A stretch of DNA of 64,000 nt. Origin: Sclerodactyla briareus. Lineage: Eukaryota > Echinodermata > Holothuroidea > Dendrochirotida > Sclerodactylidae. Shown in pieces: positions 34,831 to 46,968 of the stretch; position 1 is the stretch's first letter; the number at the start of each line of letters is the position of its first letter. The notes below the pieces were generated by a model. The model searched no databases. It was not told the DNA's origin and worked only from the letters and a program-made list of their open reading frames with translations. Made by a program: the position numbers and the translations under genes. The stretch spans positions 248,001 to 312,000 of the forward strand of contig JAODTK010000223.1 of assembly GCA_026419785.1 (NCBI GenBank). Reading direction: 5' to 3'.

Positions 34831-37800
34831 GTCTCGCCTGGTTACGCAATCAGTGTTTTCATCTATTAGTCCCATCCGAACAATTACAAGGCCATTTAAG
34901 GAGTTGCTTTAAGCTTATGGAAGCATTTGATAGAAACAGCCTACTAATCGTGACCAATTTCAAATTATAAGGACTGATATTGACAATGTCTACCATAAAG
35001 TTTGTGGAAAATGTGACTAAGATTGACTAAATTATAAAAATTAGACAATACATCAACTTTCGTGACCCATTATCAGTTCACTATCTCAGGACCAATGTGA
35101 ACCAACTTAATACATTTCATTGGAATTCAAAAACATGAACATTGGCATGAATGAAGCCTGCATACACACTGCATAACCCCTAGTGACCTGATTCCATGTT
35201 AACATTTTGGCGAAGACTAAAGGAGACCACAAGGTATAGTGAAAACTGTTAATATCTAAGAAAGTTTGTCTGTGATCCTCAGTGTCACCCAGAAAATTCC
35301 ATTAAATACAGCCCTCCCAAGGGGGAACTCCCCCACCCCCCACCCAGGCCCCCCTCCCAGCTATCTCACCACAGAAGCTACTGCCGGTGTAACCTGACAA
35401 AGGACACTATGTCTCTTTGAACAAAGTTCAGGCGAAACAAAAATCAGATTGACCTTTAATGACATGGCAGTGTTTTGAAAATTGTAGCTCTCCATGTGTA
35501 CATCACTCCTAGGAGAATTTTGCATTCTGATGAACATTGCCCGTGCTATGCCAAAAAGTATAAAATCAGTTTTTTACCCCTACGTGACTTTGATGACTGC
35601 ATGGGCATGACGGTTTGTATGAAAATTGTACTCGCCTGTGATGCATCCACTCCTAGGAGCATATTCAGCATTTTCCAATGAACATGCTCAGTTATTTGCA
35701 AAAAAGCTATTAAATTAAACTTTGACCCCTTGTAACTACCAAGTATGCGTCCGATCGAAGCGGGGTGGGTTCCCCATGAAGCACCACAAAAGGTCTATCA
35801 CATATCCAAAAAAAACAAGTTTTATTTTCTTTGCCCGTTAACTCCTTAAATAGCACATTTATTCAAGACTCAACCTTTAAAACCACATGACCAACCGACA
35901 GAGGTTAAATTGAGGTCAGATGTCACACACATGAAGGTCAACAATTATATTCATAATGGTGCACCTTCCAGTCATCACAGATATTCAATTCTCCGATTAT
36001 AACCGAAAACAGTTTTTGACCCCTAAGCTGATTGAATGGACTTTAAGACATGGCAGTTCTTATGAAAATTGTACCTCGCCATGTGATACATCCACAACAA
36101 ACATCCACACCCCCCCGAGGAGCATTTTTGCATTCTGTGAACATGCCCAGTTGCTATTGCAGAAAAAGTAATAAAAGCAGTTTTTGACCCCTACGTGACC
36201 TTTGATGACCTTCAACCTGACATGAGGGTTTTTATAAAAAGTGTTACTCTCCATGTGATGCATCCACTCCTAGAAGATAATGCATTCCAATGAACCGGCC
36301 CAAGTTATTGAAAAAAGCGATTAAATAAACTTTGACCCCTTGTAACTACCAAAGTAAGACGTCGTCGAAGCGGGAGTTGGTCCCCTTCATAAAGCACACA
36401 AGGTATATAACTATCCCAAAAATAACCAGTTTCTATTTTTTCTGCCCGTTAACTCCTAAATAAGCACATTATTCAAGACTCAACTTCAAACACATACACC
36501 GACAGAGGTTAAATTGAGGTAGAGGTCACCAACATGCGGTTAAACATTATATCACAATGGTGAACCTTCCAACCTTCACACCAATTTCAGTGCTCGCTTA
36601 TGGCCGAAACAATTTTGACCCGAAGGACTTGAATGACCTTAATGACATGGCCAGTTTTATGAATTGTAATTCCATGTATACATCCAGATCACTAGGAGCA
36701 TTGTGCATTCTGAGACAGCCAGTGCATGCCAAAAAGTACCCCAAATCAGTTTTACCCCTACGTGACCTTGATGACCTCAATGACAGGACGGTTTTTATGA
36801 AAATTGTTACTCTCATGTGTGCATCCACTCCTAGAAGCATATTGCCATTCCAATGAACATGCATAAGGTATTGCGAAAAAGCTATTTTTAAATTAAACTT
36901 TGACCCCTTGTAGCTACAAAGTATTGCGTCGATACGAAGCGGGGGGTTGGTTTCCTACATGAAGAACACAAAGGTCTATCACATACCCTAAAAATAACCG
37001 TTCTATTTTCTTTGCCCGTAACTCCTTAAATAAAGCACATTTCATTCAAGACTCAACCTTTAAACACATGACACCCGACAAGAGGTCAAATTGAGGTTCA
37101 GAGGTCAGACACTTGCGGGTCAACAATTATAGCACAATGGTGAACCTTCCAGTCTTCACAGATTATTCAATTCTCGATTATGGCCAGAAAACAGTTTGAC
37201 ACCTAGTGACATACTGCCCTTGAATGACATGGCAGGTTTTAAAAATTGTAACTCTCCCTGTAATACATCCCACTAGGAGCATTCTGAATTCTGATGAAGA
37301 TGCCCCAGTGCTATTGCCAAAAAGTTACTAAAATCAGTTTTTTACCCTACGTGACCTTTGATGACCTTGCAATGAATGGCGGTTTTAAAAAATGGTTACT
37401 CAAGACTCAACCTTTAAACCAAGACCACCGACAGAGGTCAAATGAGGTAAGAGGTCACACACATGCAGGTCAACAATATATCCACAATGGTGAACTTCCA
37501 GCCTCCAACGGAGATTCAATACTGCGATTATGGCCAGAAAACAGTTTTTGACCCTAAAGTGACCTTGAATGACAGATTGGTAACATTAAATGACCTCTGG
37601 GCCCTCGTCCCTACTGAAAATCCTTGGGACGATAGATAAACCATCTCCACCAAGTTTCGTCAAAATCCACAAATTTCAAAAATCGCAGAAATATGCAAAT
37701 TAGACTACTTAATAGCATATATCATGCCAGGAATCTGAGCGATTCGTTTACTATTACTAGTGTTATATACGAAACGGCATCACCAAATGCATCTACGATC

Positions 37801-38053
37801 AAGATATCTGGTACACAAGCTCGGCCAATTTTCATAAATATGCAAATTTAGGCCAATGAGAATGAGTCTTGGGACAAAAAGGGATGCCACATCTGCAACT
37901 CTTCACCGCGACCTACACAAGAAGGTCCCAGCATGATGGCCTTCCCGGTTCAGAGATATTACCCGCACTAAGGAAGCGACCGGACAGACAGACAGACAGA
38001 CACACACACAAACAAAGTGACCATAGTATTCCGTGAACAAAGTCAGGCGAGAC
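34831..38053 (+). mobile_element. GTCTCGCCTG-TIR element carrying a 590-bp tandem array
   Basis: Left end GTCTCGCCTGG at 34831. A CAGGCGAAAC end follows at 35428-35437, and a second CAGGCGAGAC end at 38044-38053. Between the two right ends is a tandem array (35455-37560) followed by sequence resembling the 3' part of the 55179-56132 copy. Either a complete 607-bp element abuts another, or the array expanded inside one. A short GACA/CA microsatellite lies at 37984-38010. Confidence 0.65.
35455..37560 (+). repeat. Tandem array, unit about 590 bp, about 3.6 copies
   Basis: The landmark AGGAGCATTTTGCATTCTG recurs near 35510, 36112, 36689 and 37271, a spacing of 577-602 bp. Each unit also holds TTTGACCCCTTGTAACTACC, AAGCGGGGGTTGGT, TTTGCCCGTTAACTCC and a TTAAATTGAGGT.AGAGGTCA segment, plus two shorter internal subrepeats around CCTAGGAGCAT. 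Confidence 0.9.
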
Positions 38054-38059
38054 AAAAAT

Positions 38060-41000
38060 GTGAAAAATGTTGTTAAACGTAGACACATATGAGATAAACT
38101 GACAGGCATAAAGTTTTTATGAAGTCGATGACGCGGACAAGGGTATATAAGACAAATGTGAAAGAATGAAAGAAATCCAACAAAATGGTTCCTTTTGACC
38201 AATACCACATAAGTATATATTTGGTCTCGATTCACAAAATTTGCACTATTACATATCTACACAATATCATCTTTCAAAATGGGTTGAATAATATGAACAA
38301 TGGATGGCCAGTTGTAACTTATCAAGATTATAAAGCTTTTATTGTAACAGTTACACTATCCACATGGAAAAAGTAACTGGAAAAGATACCAGAATCTTGT
38401 GAAGACCAGGTAAACAATTTTTCCAATACATTTTTTTTTTTTTGGAGGGGGGATGGCAGTCATTCCAGTAGGATATGGTTTCATGGGTATCCACTGGCCT
38501 AAGAAGAATTTGAATCAATTTGGTGGACAACTGTAGGAAGGTTACAACAAGAGGTTAACTCCATATTATCTCATCGGTCCCCAAGGGCCAGACGAGATAT
38601 TGTAGTCACTTTGCCTTTCACCGATATTTACGGTTGCTGGTTGCATAGCAACGGTGCTGTGAGTAACCTAGTGGTGGTAGGACATCATGGGGGTACAATT
38701 GGGGGGGTACCCGTGCGTGCCGGGTGACAGAAATGAGGTGCCTGCGAAAGTGTCCGCATTTGTGTGTGCGTGCTGTGGTGTGTGTGTGTGTTGCGTGTCC
38801 GTCCGATTTTCGATGGTTTTTCAAAATATCTCCATTTTGGAATGGTGAACAAAGTAAAATTTGCATTACACACCTGAAACTCAACAAACAACACATTTGT
38901 TCGCAGAATAGGTGGAAATATAAAATTGTGGAATGTAGAGGGCAATTTCTCAAATTTTACGAAATTTTCACTATTTTCCAAAATATTCGCTGATATCGAG
39001 GGCTGATGATTTCAAACTTTGTAGCAATGTAAACAGGCACTAATTACAACTTTTCCAATGCAACAGCCGAAAATTACCAAAAATGTGGATTTTAGGGGGA
39101 AAATTGGATTTTTGGTAAATTGGGGATTTAGAAAACTCTGTTCTGTGGTCAGTATATTCAGAAATGGGAGGAATTGACGCTTCAAATTTTCAGAAGAAGG
39201 TAAAAAGGATCAAAACAAAGGGTTCCCCCAGAATTATGCTGTAAAATTTACTGAAAGTTCTATGAATAGAATATTTGTTTGGGGAAAACAGCGGTTCTAG
39301 ACTTATTTGATAAATTTCGGCTATTTGTAACTAGGAAAAGGCAGCAGGTAGAAAACAACTGATTAGTCCACATTTGCCGATGAGACCTGAACACTGGGGA
39401 TTGCCCTATTGTTATTATTAGAACTCTATGTTACAGGTCTAAACCTGTTTACAATGCCTTGTTCCTACAGTGTGTGGAAGTGATATGACCTTCAAAGTTT
39501 GGTACCTTAGCAGCACAATTAGGGGACGTCCCAATGCCACAATAATGCATGATATCACAGTTGAACAACACAGAGGAGACCTTTTAGGTACTGTATCGAT
39601 TTTGTATCGAATAAGTCCGTATCCCACAGGAGTTCCACAGTCTTTCTCCTACAAATGTGCTATCAACCTACCAAACCACTACAACAATTCTCTCAATTAT
39701 TTTCCAATTGGAAAATTAAGGAGTAGATTTCAATAAAAAACAAAGTAACAGGCAGGGTGAATGTTCAATAAGACGTTGGATTATCAGCATCAGTGCAAGA
39801 TGGGACGATTCATTTTGCCCCACAAGACACATGCACAAGCTTCTAAGCCTCCACAAAAAAAAAACCGACAAAATGTACAAACATCAGGTTTGAACGGAAA
39901 CATTTAGTTTTTGCTCAGCTAATTGTTAGCGTCTTATAATCAATCCTGCAGTTAGAACTAAGGCTATGTACTTGACAGAAACAGACTAACATAAAATGTG
40001 GATTAACTCAGTGAATCAGGGATGATAATGTTCTGTATGGACACAGTAGGGCAACAATGTGCAATCCTTCTTAAGATGTAGGCAGGCTGCTTGAGTTAAC
40101 AAGTTAACAAAAAGAAAGTGACAAGTGTGTGTGTTTGTGTGGTATGTCAACGGTTATGTTTGTATGTGTAGGCAAGTTTTTTTGGGTGCGTGAGCAGGCC
40201 CCAAATATTAAACAGAGAGTCATACGTGTGGTGAAGTGCATCGGTGTGCGGCACGGGTATGTGTGTGCCATTGTTTTAGGGTGTATTTGTAACTGTTCAA
40301 TGCTCAACAGAGAGTTACTAAGTACTACATATATGGTGTTTGGTCTGTTTTGATGTTTTGTGTTTTCTGTGAAAATTGTCTTTTCTCGTTTGTTCCTGGG
40401 CGACAATTGTCCCTGGGGAACAAGTGATACCTCATTTTATGTATCAATTCACAAGATGGACAAACTATTGAACCTGCAACCTATGGCCCGAAACAAATGA
40501 TATGACACCCCCCCCTCCGCACCCACCTATCTCCATGCCAACAGCAGCAAAGTGCTTGCATCTCTAGATTCTACCCATCCTTGGGTCTGGTCCATTGTAC
40601 AGTTGGCATCACATCCACCTTACAGTACAACTTTTGTCTCCACCGTACCCCAGCAGTGAAATTCAAACAAACAGTTGGTCGTAGTGGAAGCCCTTCCCCC
40701 AATGAACGTTTACAACAATCATTATCTCACCAAAGCTATGCAGAGGTTACTTGCACAACAACTTCGGAAAGTTATCTTATGGGTTTTCAACCCTCTATGG
40801 AATTAGACAACCAAGTGACTAGAATTACGCTCTTGCAATTCTTGTTAAATGGTCAAAGCTATGTACACAAACTGGACTTATTGTAACTCCCTATATGCAT
40901 TGCAGGATTGCGTCATTCCAATTAATTTCTATGTTGAGAAGTATGCCTCTTGCTAGTCATCTTTTCCATGATTATAGAATAAATAATTGAACCTATTCCA

Positions 41001-41140
41001 CTGACACTCGGTAGAAGGCTAGTAACATCAAACATTAGGGTGACTGAAGACCTTGTAAATTGTATCCAGAGGGTCCTCAAAGGCGGAACACTGCTGACTG
41101 GATTCTGAGCCATTCAAAATATTAGACACAGCACAACCTT
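38060..41140. other. Intergenic sequence, no gene recognised
   Basis: AT-rich with low-complexity parts: a T run at 38430, GTGTGTGTGTGTG near 38775, and TGTGTGTGTTTGTGTGG at about 40125. No TIR pairs or exons recognised. Confidence 0.5.
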
Positions 41141-41148
41141 TACATGAG

Positions 41149-41334
41149 CAGAGTATACAGTTCCCGGACAACTCCCCCCGAAAGAATCACACCTGAACAA
41201 TTACCACTCAAACGTGACCCCAGTCCCTAACCCTAATTATGACCATAAAAAGCATTCCGTTGAGGGGGATTGTCCGGGGGGAATTGTCCGGGGGGAATTG
41301 TCCGGGGGGAATTGTCCGGGCACAGAGTATACAG
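41149..41334. mobile_element. 162-bp element between 12-bp direct repeats, iterated terminus
   Basis: CAGAGTATACAG occurs at 41149-41160 and 41323-41334. Between them the left end reads TTCCCGGACAACTCCCCCC and the right end is its inverse, AATTGTCCGGGGGG, repeated four times at a 14-bp period (41269-41320). CCCTAACCCTAA lies in the middle. This looks like a very small MITE whose right terminal repeat has multiplied. Confidence 0.75.
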
Positions 41335-41605
41335 CAAACAATACAAGGGCAGTTTTAGGCTAACAAATGCAATGAATAGATTTTCTCCAAGCTAGTGGTC
41401 TTCGCGAGAAATTTCTAGGTCCATACATAAGGTTTGGGACATGTATTCCTGTATAATGTGAATAGTGTTACGTATGTTTATGCGTTATGAACGAGGAAGC
41501 CAATTTTTCAATTGGGGACAATAAACTCAATCAATGAATCAACAATGGAGGAGCTTTGCCTGTGGTCAGCTCTATCAAACGTTACGAGGTGTCTGATACA
41601 AGCAA

Positions 41606-42310
41606 TTCTACAACCCCAAGCTATCAGTTATTGCAAATACAGGATTCTGATTGGCTAATCCCAATCACGTAGCTGACTGTTATTTTTGCAATAACAGTCA
41701 GCTGGTCAGAGTAACACAACAATCAAATACTTGCTCAATTGCTGCATCTTGAGTAAACGCAGTACTTTTTAACGCAAATGTAACGTTGCGTGAGCCTTTG
41801 GAAGTTTATGTTTGAACGCGCAGATACGGCTTTCGGGTGACGCGCGCGTCAGGGGGAGGGCGTACTGCCTCAAGCGAATACAAACGGGCGAAACGACGCG
41901 TCGCTTATTGATTGGCGAAGTATGTTCACATGCGCAGAACTCTCTGGTTCGGCACGCAGGGTTTGTATTGCGTCTCCGTGGAAGTACGTACAGCACGCAC
42001 TGCCACTATTTTGTGTGTGGTACGCAATGCAATTTACTGCGATTGAACTAACGCAATAAGTTACCCTAGCTGCTTATTTACTGTTTAGAGATACAAAGAT
42101 ATAGATCTAGAGATATAGATATCTCTAATCGTTTGGGTAATTCTCAATTTTGCGGGTTGTAGAATAGGAATAAACTACAGCAGGTCTCGACTCTGAATTT
42201 AGCTTAATAACGAACTCGGCTGCGCCTCTTCCTTATGTACCAATTCAGAGTCTCCGCTGTTTATTCACCAAGTAAAAGGCTCCCAGATGCAGTTTATTCC
42301 CTAATGAATG
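41606..42310 (+). mobile_element. TTCTACAACCC repeat with hairpins, copy 1
   Basis: Paired with 45054-45750. Starts TTCTACAACCCCAAGC and carries the inverse GGGTTGTAGAA at 42154-42164. Similarity to copy 2 continues beyond this point. Contains a 13-bp perfect hairpin AGCTGACTGTTAT/ATAACAGTCAGCT (41671-41703) and a larger hairpin with arms 42168-42199 and 42242-42266 around GAACTCGGCTGCGCC. CpG-richer than its surroundings. No protein recognised. Confidence 0.8.
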
Positions 42311-42379
42311 AGTAAAGCAGCCAATGGCTCTTTCAATGACCTTAACATGTTATTATAATAGCTCCATGCCTTAAACCCT

Positions 42380-42632
42380 AAAATTCTTGACCCCCCCCCA
42401 TGAGTCGGAAATAGCACCAAAAAGGCATTACAGTGATCGAACTTGAATCTGTGGGGGAAGAAGCATTTTTCAGTTTGTGAATAAATGGCCTATTATTCCA
42501 GTTCAACGATCACTGACCTTCGAGTTGTCATTGACCATTGAGTTGACCATTGACTTTCAGTCAACATCCATCAAACAATCGCATTTAGGAGCCCAAAGAG
42601 TTCACATACGGGATGAGTAGATAGATAGATCT
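42380..42632 (+). repeat. Fragment of the palindrome/GATA repeat family
   Basis: Contains TGTGGGGGAAGAAGCATTTT, TGACCATTGA repeats and a short GATA run (42619-42631), resembling 34480-34740. The terminal palindrome is absent. Confidence 0.5.
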
Positions 42633-42865
42633 CTTTATTGAACATTTTATTTCTCACAAAATTCACATTTTTGTTTCTTCAACATCGCAAAATATGTTTT
42701 CTAAAAATGTCTCAATTAAATGAAATGAACCTGACTGATACTGGAACATCATGGTTCTTCTGCCCCTCCACCCCCACCCCCTTATTGGATTAAGCCTTGT
42801 GTTTTTTTTTATATTTCATTGACAATCAAGCAATCATTCTTTTGTCATTTTTCCAAGATATACTA

Positions 42866-43012
42866 GCCAAGGAGGAGATCAAAACTAGACCAGGCCTGGC
42901 AAAGGTGCAGATCTGGAAAATGTTAATTTTGTCAGCTGTGAATCCTACATCAGGTACACGAATGGGACAAGCCTCTTCGGCAGTACCTTAGAGGACAACT
43001 GCAGGATGAATT
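42866..43012. repeat. SINE-like dispersed repeat, copy 3 (5' part)
   Basis: Reads CTAGCCAAGGAGGAGATCAA, GCAAAGGTGCAGA, GTCAGCTGTGAATCC and ATCAGGTACACGAATG, diverged from 1237-1360. The rest of the family seems to resume at about 43540-43660 (GTAATTACACACAGGCGAC, GGCAACAGGTACCATTT), with unrelated sequence between. Confidence 0.55.
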
Positions 43013-43659
43013 ATAAAGAGGCTAATATATCAGCTGGAGAAAAACTGAAGTTCATATGACTTTCCGTTACAGAGTTACAGTCCTTGTTTGTGCATGTGTA
43101 TTGTGCAAGATGGAAAAGCATCCCATCATGCAATGATAAATGATGTCATACTTGCACAACCCTGCAAACAATCGTTGTTTTCTATTGAAATTCACACATT
43201 ATTTTCACTTCGAACAGCATTTAGTCTATGGGAGAGGATTGCTGTGGTGGGTAGGTAGGTGTTGATGGTTACTTTGGTGAGAGAAAAGCAACAGAACTTC
43301 TTCTAAATGTTGACTTATTCAACGGAATGTAACAATGAATTACATGACATAACCTCCTGGTTTGTCCACAGTGTGAGGTCATTCGTTATTGCACACTTGG
43401 GATTCTCGCCAATTTCTCTACATAATGGCCATTAACTCTACATAGGAACATTGTATTGAAATGGGGTTTTGACCTATGGATACAGTTTCCCATTCTCCAC
43501 TTTATGACCTTGTTGTTCCAAGCCCCACAGTTGTCCTTCAATGTGGGATTGGGGGTAATTACACACAGGCGACAAGGTGCTCATTGCCTACCCCTCACTT
43601 CCCTATGCTCCGATGCTGAGCGCCCAGCAAGGCGGCAACAGGTACCATTTGGTATTAAA

Positions 43660-45050
43660 CGGTACTAGTCGCTGATACATGCTCACATAGTACACATTCA
43701 TGTACACATTCACAATGAATGTAAACAGAATGACATTACATACACATATTTATAGAGTGCGTATCCTACAAGATCTATGGGTTTTACAAAGGGTAACATA
43801 AGTTGAATGGGAAAAGATGTTGTTTCAACTGTTTCTCAAAAGACAGAAATGGATGGAGACTCACGGTTATGTACAGGTAAACCATTCTGAACTAAAGGGC
43901 TGGCAACACAGGAGCTCTATCACCTATAGCCCTATTTGACGAGGGACTAAAAACCTAGTAAAATTGAGGGGCGAGCACAGCCGGCAGCTGCTATTCCCCT
44001 AGGCTGTGTAAAGTTGCAGAGGTGAAAAACATTACATTACTGATACATGAACACAACCAACTTAAAATTGACGAAGAAGAATTTAGCCAATCAGAAAAAA
44101 GGTAGGGTATCGTAATTTGTAATGAACTTGGATCAATTGCGATATAATTCTTGACATTGATGCATTCCTCTGTCACCTAGACATTCCTTGAAAGTAAATG
44201 GGGTAAGCTTCCCCTAATTTTTCCTCACATATTCTGAGCAAAATGACACACCCAAGTCGTGCAATGGGGTGGCCATTCTGAAATACCAACCAGCACAGAA
44301 AAAGCAGGAAGCAGAAGGTGCTGTTACGCTGATCAACACACTGTATTCATTATAATAGAAGCACAATGGGAGAATGCACACACACTAGAACTGCATGTTC
44401 ATTAGAAATATTATATCAAGGAACCAGGCACATGTGCCAAAGATGATACATATGGGCACAGAACATGTATCAACAACTTAATCCATAGGGCATTCACACA
44501 ATCCCATGAAACAGTTAGCGCCCACCACAGCTGATTTCATTCCACCATGTGTGTTACCTCCATCGTTTTTTTTACTGTGTTCCTATAACGGCACAGAAAT
44601 CATGGAGTGGTTAAAAAAAAAAAAGTGCAGGTGCGTTCTCATTACGGCATGAGATTCTATTAGAATGAAATTTCAGTTAAATCATGGTTTCAGTGGGAAA
44701 AATTATGCACGGAAAAGAATACCATGGGGAAATCCCATGGACTGGTTACTATCAACAGTGATTAGCACTTTGATTACCATTTACACTGTGAATATTGAAT
44801 CATCAATTCCACCACTCCCCATATTTTCAACTTTATACCCCAATAATTATTATACATCTTAAATAAAATGATAAATTATACAAATATTACAATGTGTGAT
44901 AGAACACTCAATGACAAAATTGCATACATGGGAGGCTATCTGCTAAGTTATTTTTGATGTCTGAGTATAACAGGCCATTACAAATCCCATTCACCTAGTT
45001 TGAGCAGTATATACCCGCCATTAGGGAATCTCAACTAATGTTGATCACCT
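43660..45050. other. Intergenic sequence, nothing recognised
   Basis: No exon or paired TIRs seen. AT-rich. Confidence 0.5.
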
Positions 45051-45053
45051 AAA

Positions 45054-45750
45054 TTCTACAACCCAAAGCTTTACTTACTGAAGAATACAGAATTCTGATT
45101 GGCTAATCCCAATCACGGATCGTTATTTTTACAATAAGATTGGTGTTTTTGCAATAAACAGACGCTGGTCAGGATGTTAACGCACAATCCAAATACACTT
45201 GCTCGATTTGCCGCGTCTCAAGTAATTGCAATACTTTTTGTAATACAAATGTAAGGTGGTCGTGGGGCCTTTGGAGTTATTTCACACGAGGCAGATCCGG
45301 CTATCAGTATACACGGCTTCGGAGGGCGTTACTTTCTTGAAATACAAACGACGCGTTGCTCACTGCATTCGTGAACGTCATGTTCACATGCGAAAAAACC
45401 CTCCGGTTCAGGCGCATGGTTTGTATTGAGTCTCCGTGGAACTATGAAATCACGCACTGCCAACTAATTTTTGATTGTATGGTACGCAATGTAAACTTCT
45501 AATGCAATAGTTACTAGCTGTTATTTACTGTTTAGAAGTACAAAGATATAGATCTAGGGATATCTCAAATTGTTTGGGTAATCTTAATTTGTGGGTTGTA
45601 GAATAGGAATAAACTACAGCCTCTACTGGTTCATAAAACAGTCTCTCGCTTGATAATGAACTCGGCTGCGCCTAGTCCGTTATTCACCTAAATTTGAAGT
45701 ATTTATGTTTATTCGCGTATGTCTCCCAGTACAGTTTATGTTTAATTAAA
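45054..45750 (+). mobile_element. TTCTACAACCC repeat with hairpins, copy 2
   Basis: Same start and order as 41606-42310: GATTCTGATTGGCTAATCCC, GTGTTTTTGCAATAA, GTCTCCGTGGAA, ACAAAGATATAGATCTAG, GGGTTGTAGAATAGGAATAA and GAACTCGGCTGCGCCT. The short hairpin of copy 1 is degraded here. Same orientation, about 2.7 kb downstream of copy 1. Confidence 0.8.
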
Positions 45751-46373
45751 AATCTCTATTTCGGTAATTGTAATCAGCGATTTCCATATGTCGACTGCAA
45801 GCTTTAGCCCAGATTGTGGCGGGCAACTAAGAAGTTCAGCTGTGAAAACTTGCCAAAGAAGCATCCCCCAAGTTCCTGCACAATTATGCAAATTTGACAT
45901 CAAAGACCTCAACCGACTTTAGCTTTGCGTTGAGAAAGAAAGTGGTCTACAACCACTCACCTAAATTTTGCTCACATCTGGCCAATATCTAAAAAAAATT
46001 CCAGATTAGCAGGGCCCACTCATGTGGCAACAACATTACCGCTATAAAGTAGTCATCAGTGGCTCCCTACCTCCACAAAAATCAGACCCGGATGAATCGA
46101 GTGGACCGATGTGGGGAAGAAGGCCACTCGATAGGTAAAAGCCAGTCTATATTAACATTCCACACTGCTCAGGATGAGCCATCCTTAGCCTATCGCAGTT
46201 ATGAAGCACCGACCATATTCTGGGGGGGGGCCGAGTTGAGATAAAGCCAATATATCAGTGTATGGACTCTCTGTAGATCTCAAACATGGCTAATAACTTG
46301 CACAGATACCACCAACAGAACATGCCACCCCAAATAACTCAGCTTCATAATGATCTGCAGATAACGAGGATAT

Positions 46374-46379
46374 TTTATT
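46374..46379 (-). terminator. Candidate polyadenylation signal for STAM
   Basis: AATAAA on the minus strand about 355 bp beyond the STAM stop codon. No GT-rich downstream element was checked. Confidence 0.3.
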
Positions 46380-46733
46380 AAGTGCTGATAATCATTTTTC
46401 GTTGAATCAGCTGTTCATATCAAGAAACCTGCCAAATAGCACGATCCCCTTCATATGCTCAACACTAGTCTACAGAATTTAAACTCCCCTCTGTAAAAAT
46501 ATTGACTGGAATGTACTGGTAAGACAAGCTTGATCCTGCATTAAATAACTCAATTATATAAACTATTTATACTCCCATGCAAATAAATTTCCTCGCTTAG
46601 TATGGAGAATTCATCGTAGAAAAACAAATCCAACGAAAATGTTTTGGGGCGAGCGGTCCGGCTGGCAGCCCTGGAAATGCCTGGTTCACGCTTCCGAATG
46701 TTTGTTCTTCATATACTAAAACATTCTACATCA

Positions 46734-46968
46734 TCATCTGCTGCTGTGAGGTCTGTTGTGGGGGTGGCGGACCCCTGCCTGGTACATGCCAGGGTGGACC
46801 GGCGACCCGTGGCTGGGTGGGGGTGCCTGGTAGGACCCCTGGGGACCGGGTTCAGAGATGGTGGCCTGCTGGCTGCTGTATGTCGAGTGGTACTGCAGGG
46901 GCGTCTGGCTGTTCACCACCGCCCCGTGGGTCGACTGAGGGGGGCCTTGCCCGAAGGAACCTGTTTGA
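46734..46968 (-). CDS. STAM: STAM last coding exon
   Basis: Acceptor CCTCCTCTCCAG. It reads QTGSFGQGPPQSTHGAVVNS, QTPLQYHSTYSSQQATISEP, GPQGSYQAPPPSHGSPVHPG, MYQAGV, then a TGA stop at 46734-46736. The last dozen residues change character (RHPHNRPHSSR); a shifted frame would read PPP and QQ-rich sequence more in keeping with the tail, so the true stop may be slightly different. Confidence 0.88.

Noticed and set aside
38685..38981. Minus-strand ORF of 98 codons with THTHHSTHT
   Set aside because: Produced by a GTGTGT tract; no splice sites, homology or conservation cue.
41221..41240. Telomere-like CCCTAACCCTAA
   Set aside because: Only two units, inside a small element; no internal telomere array.
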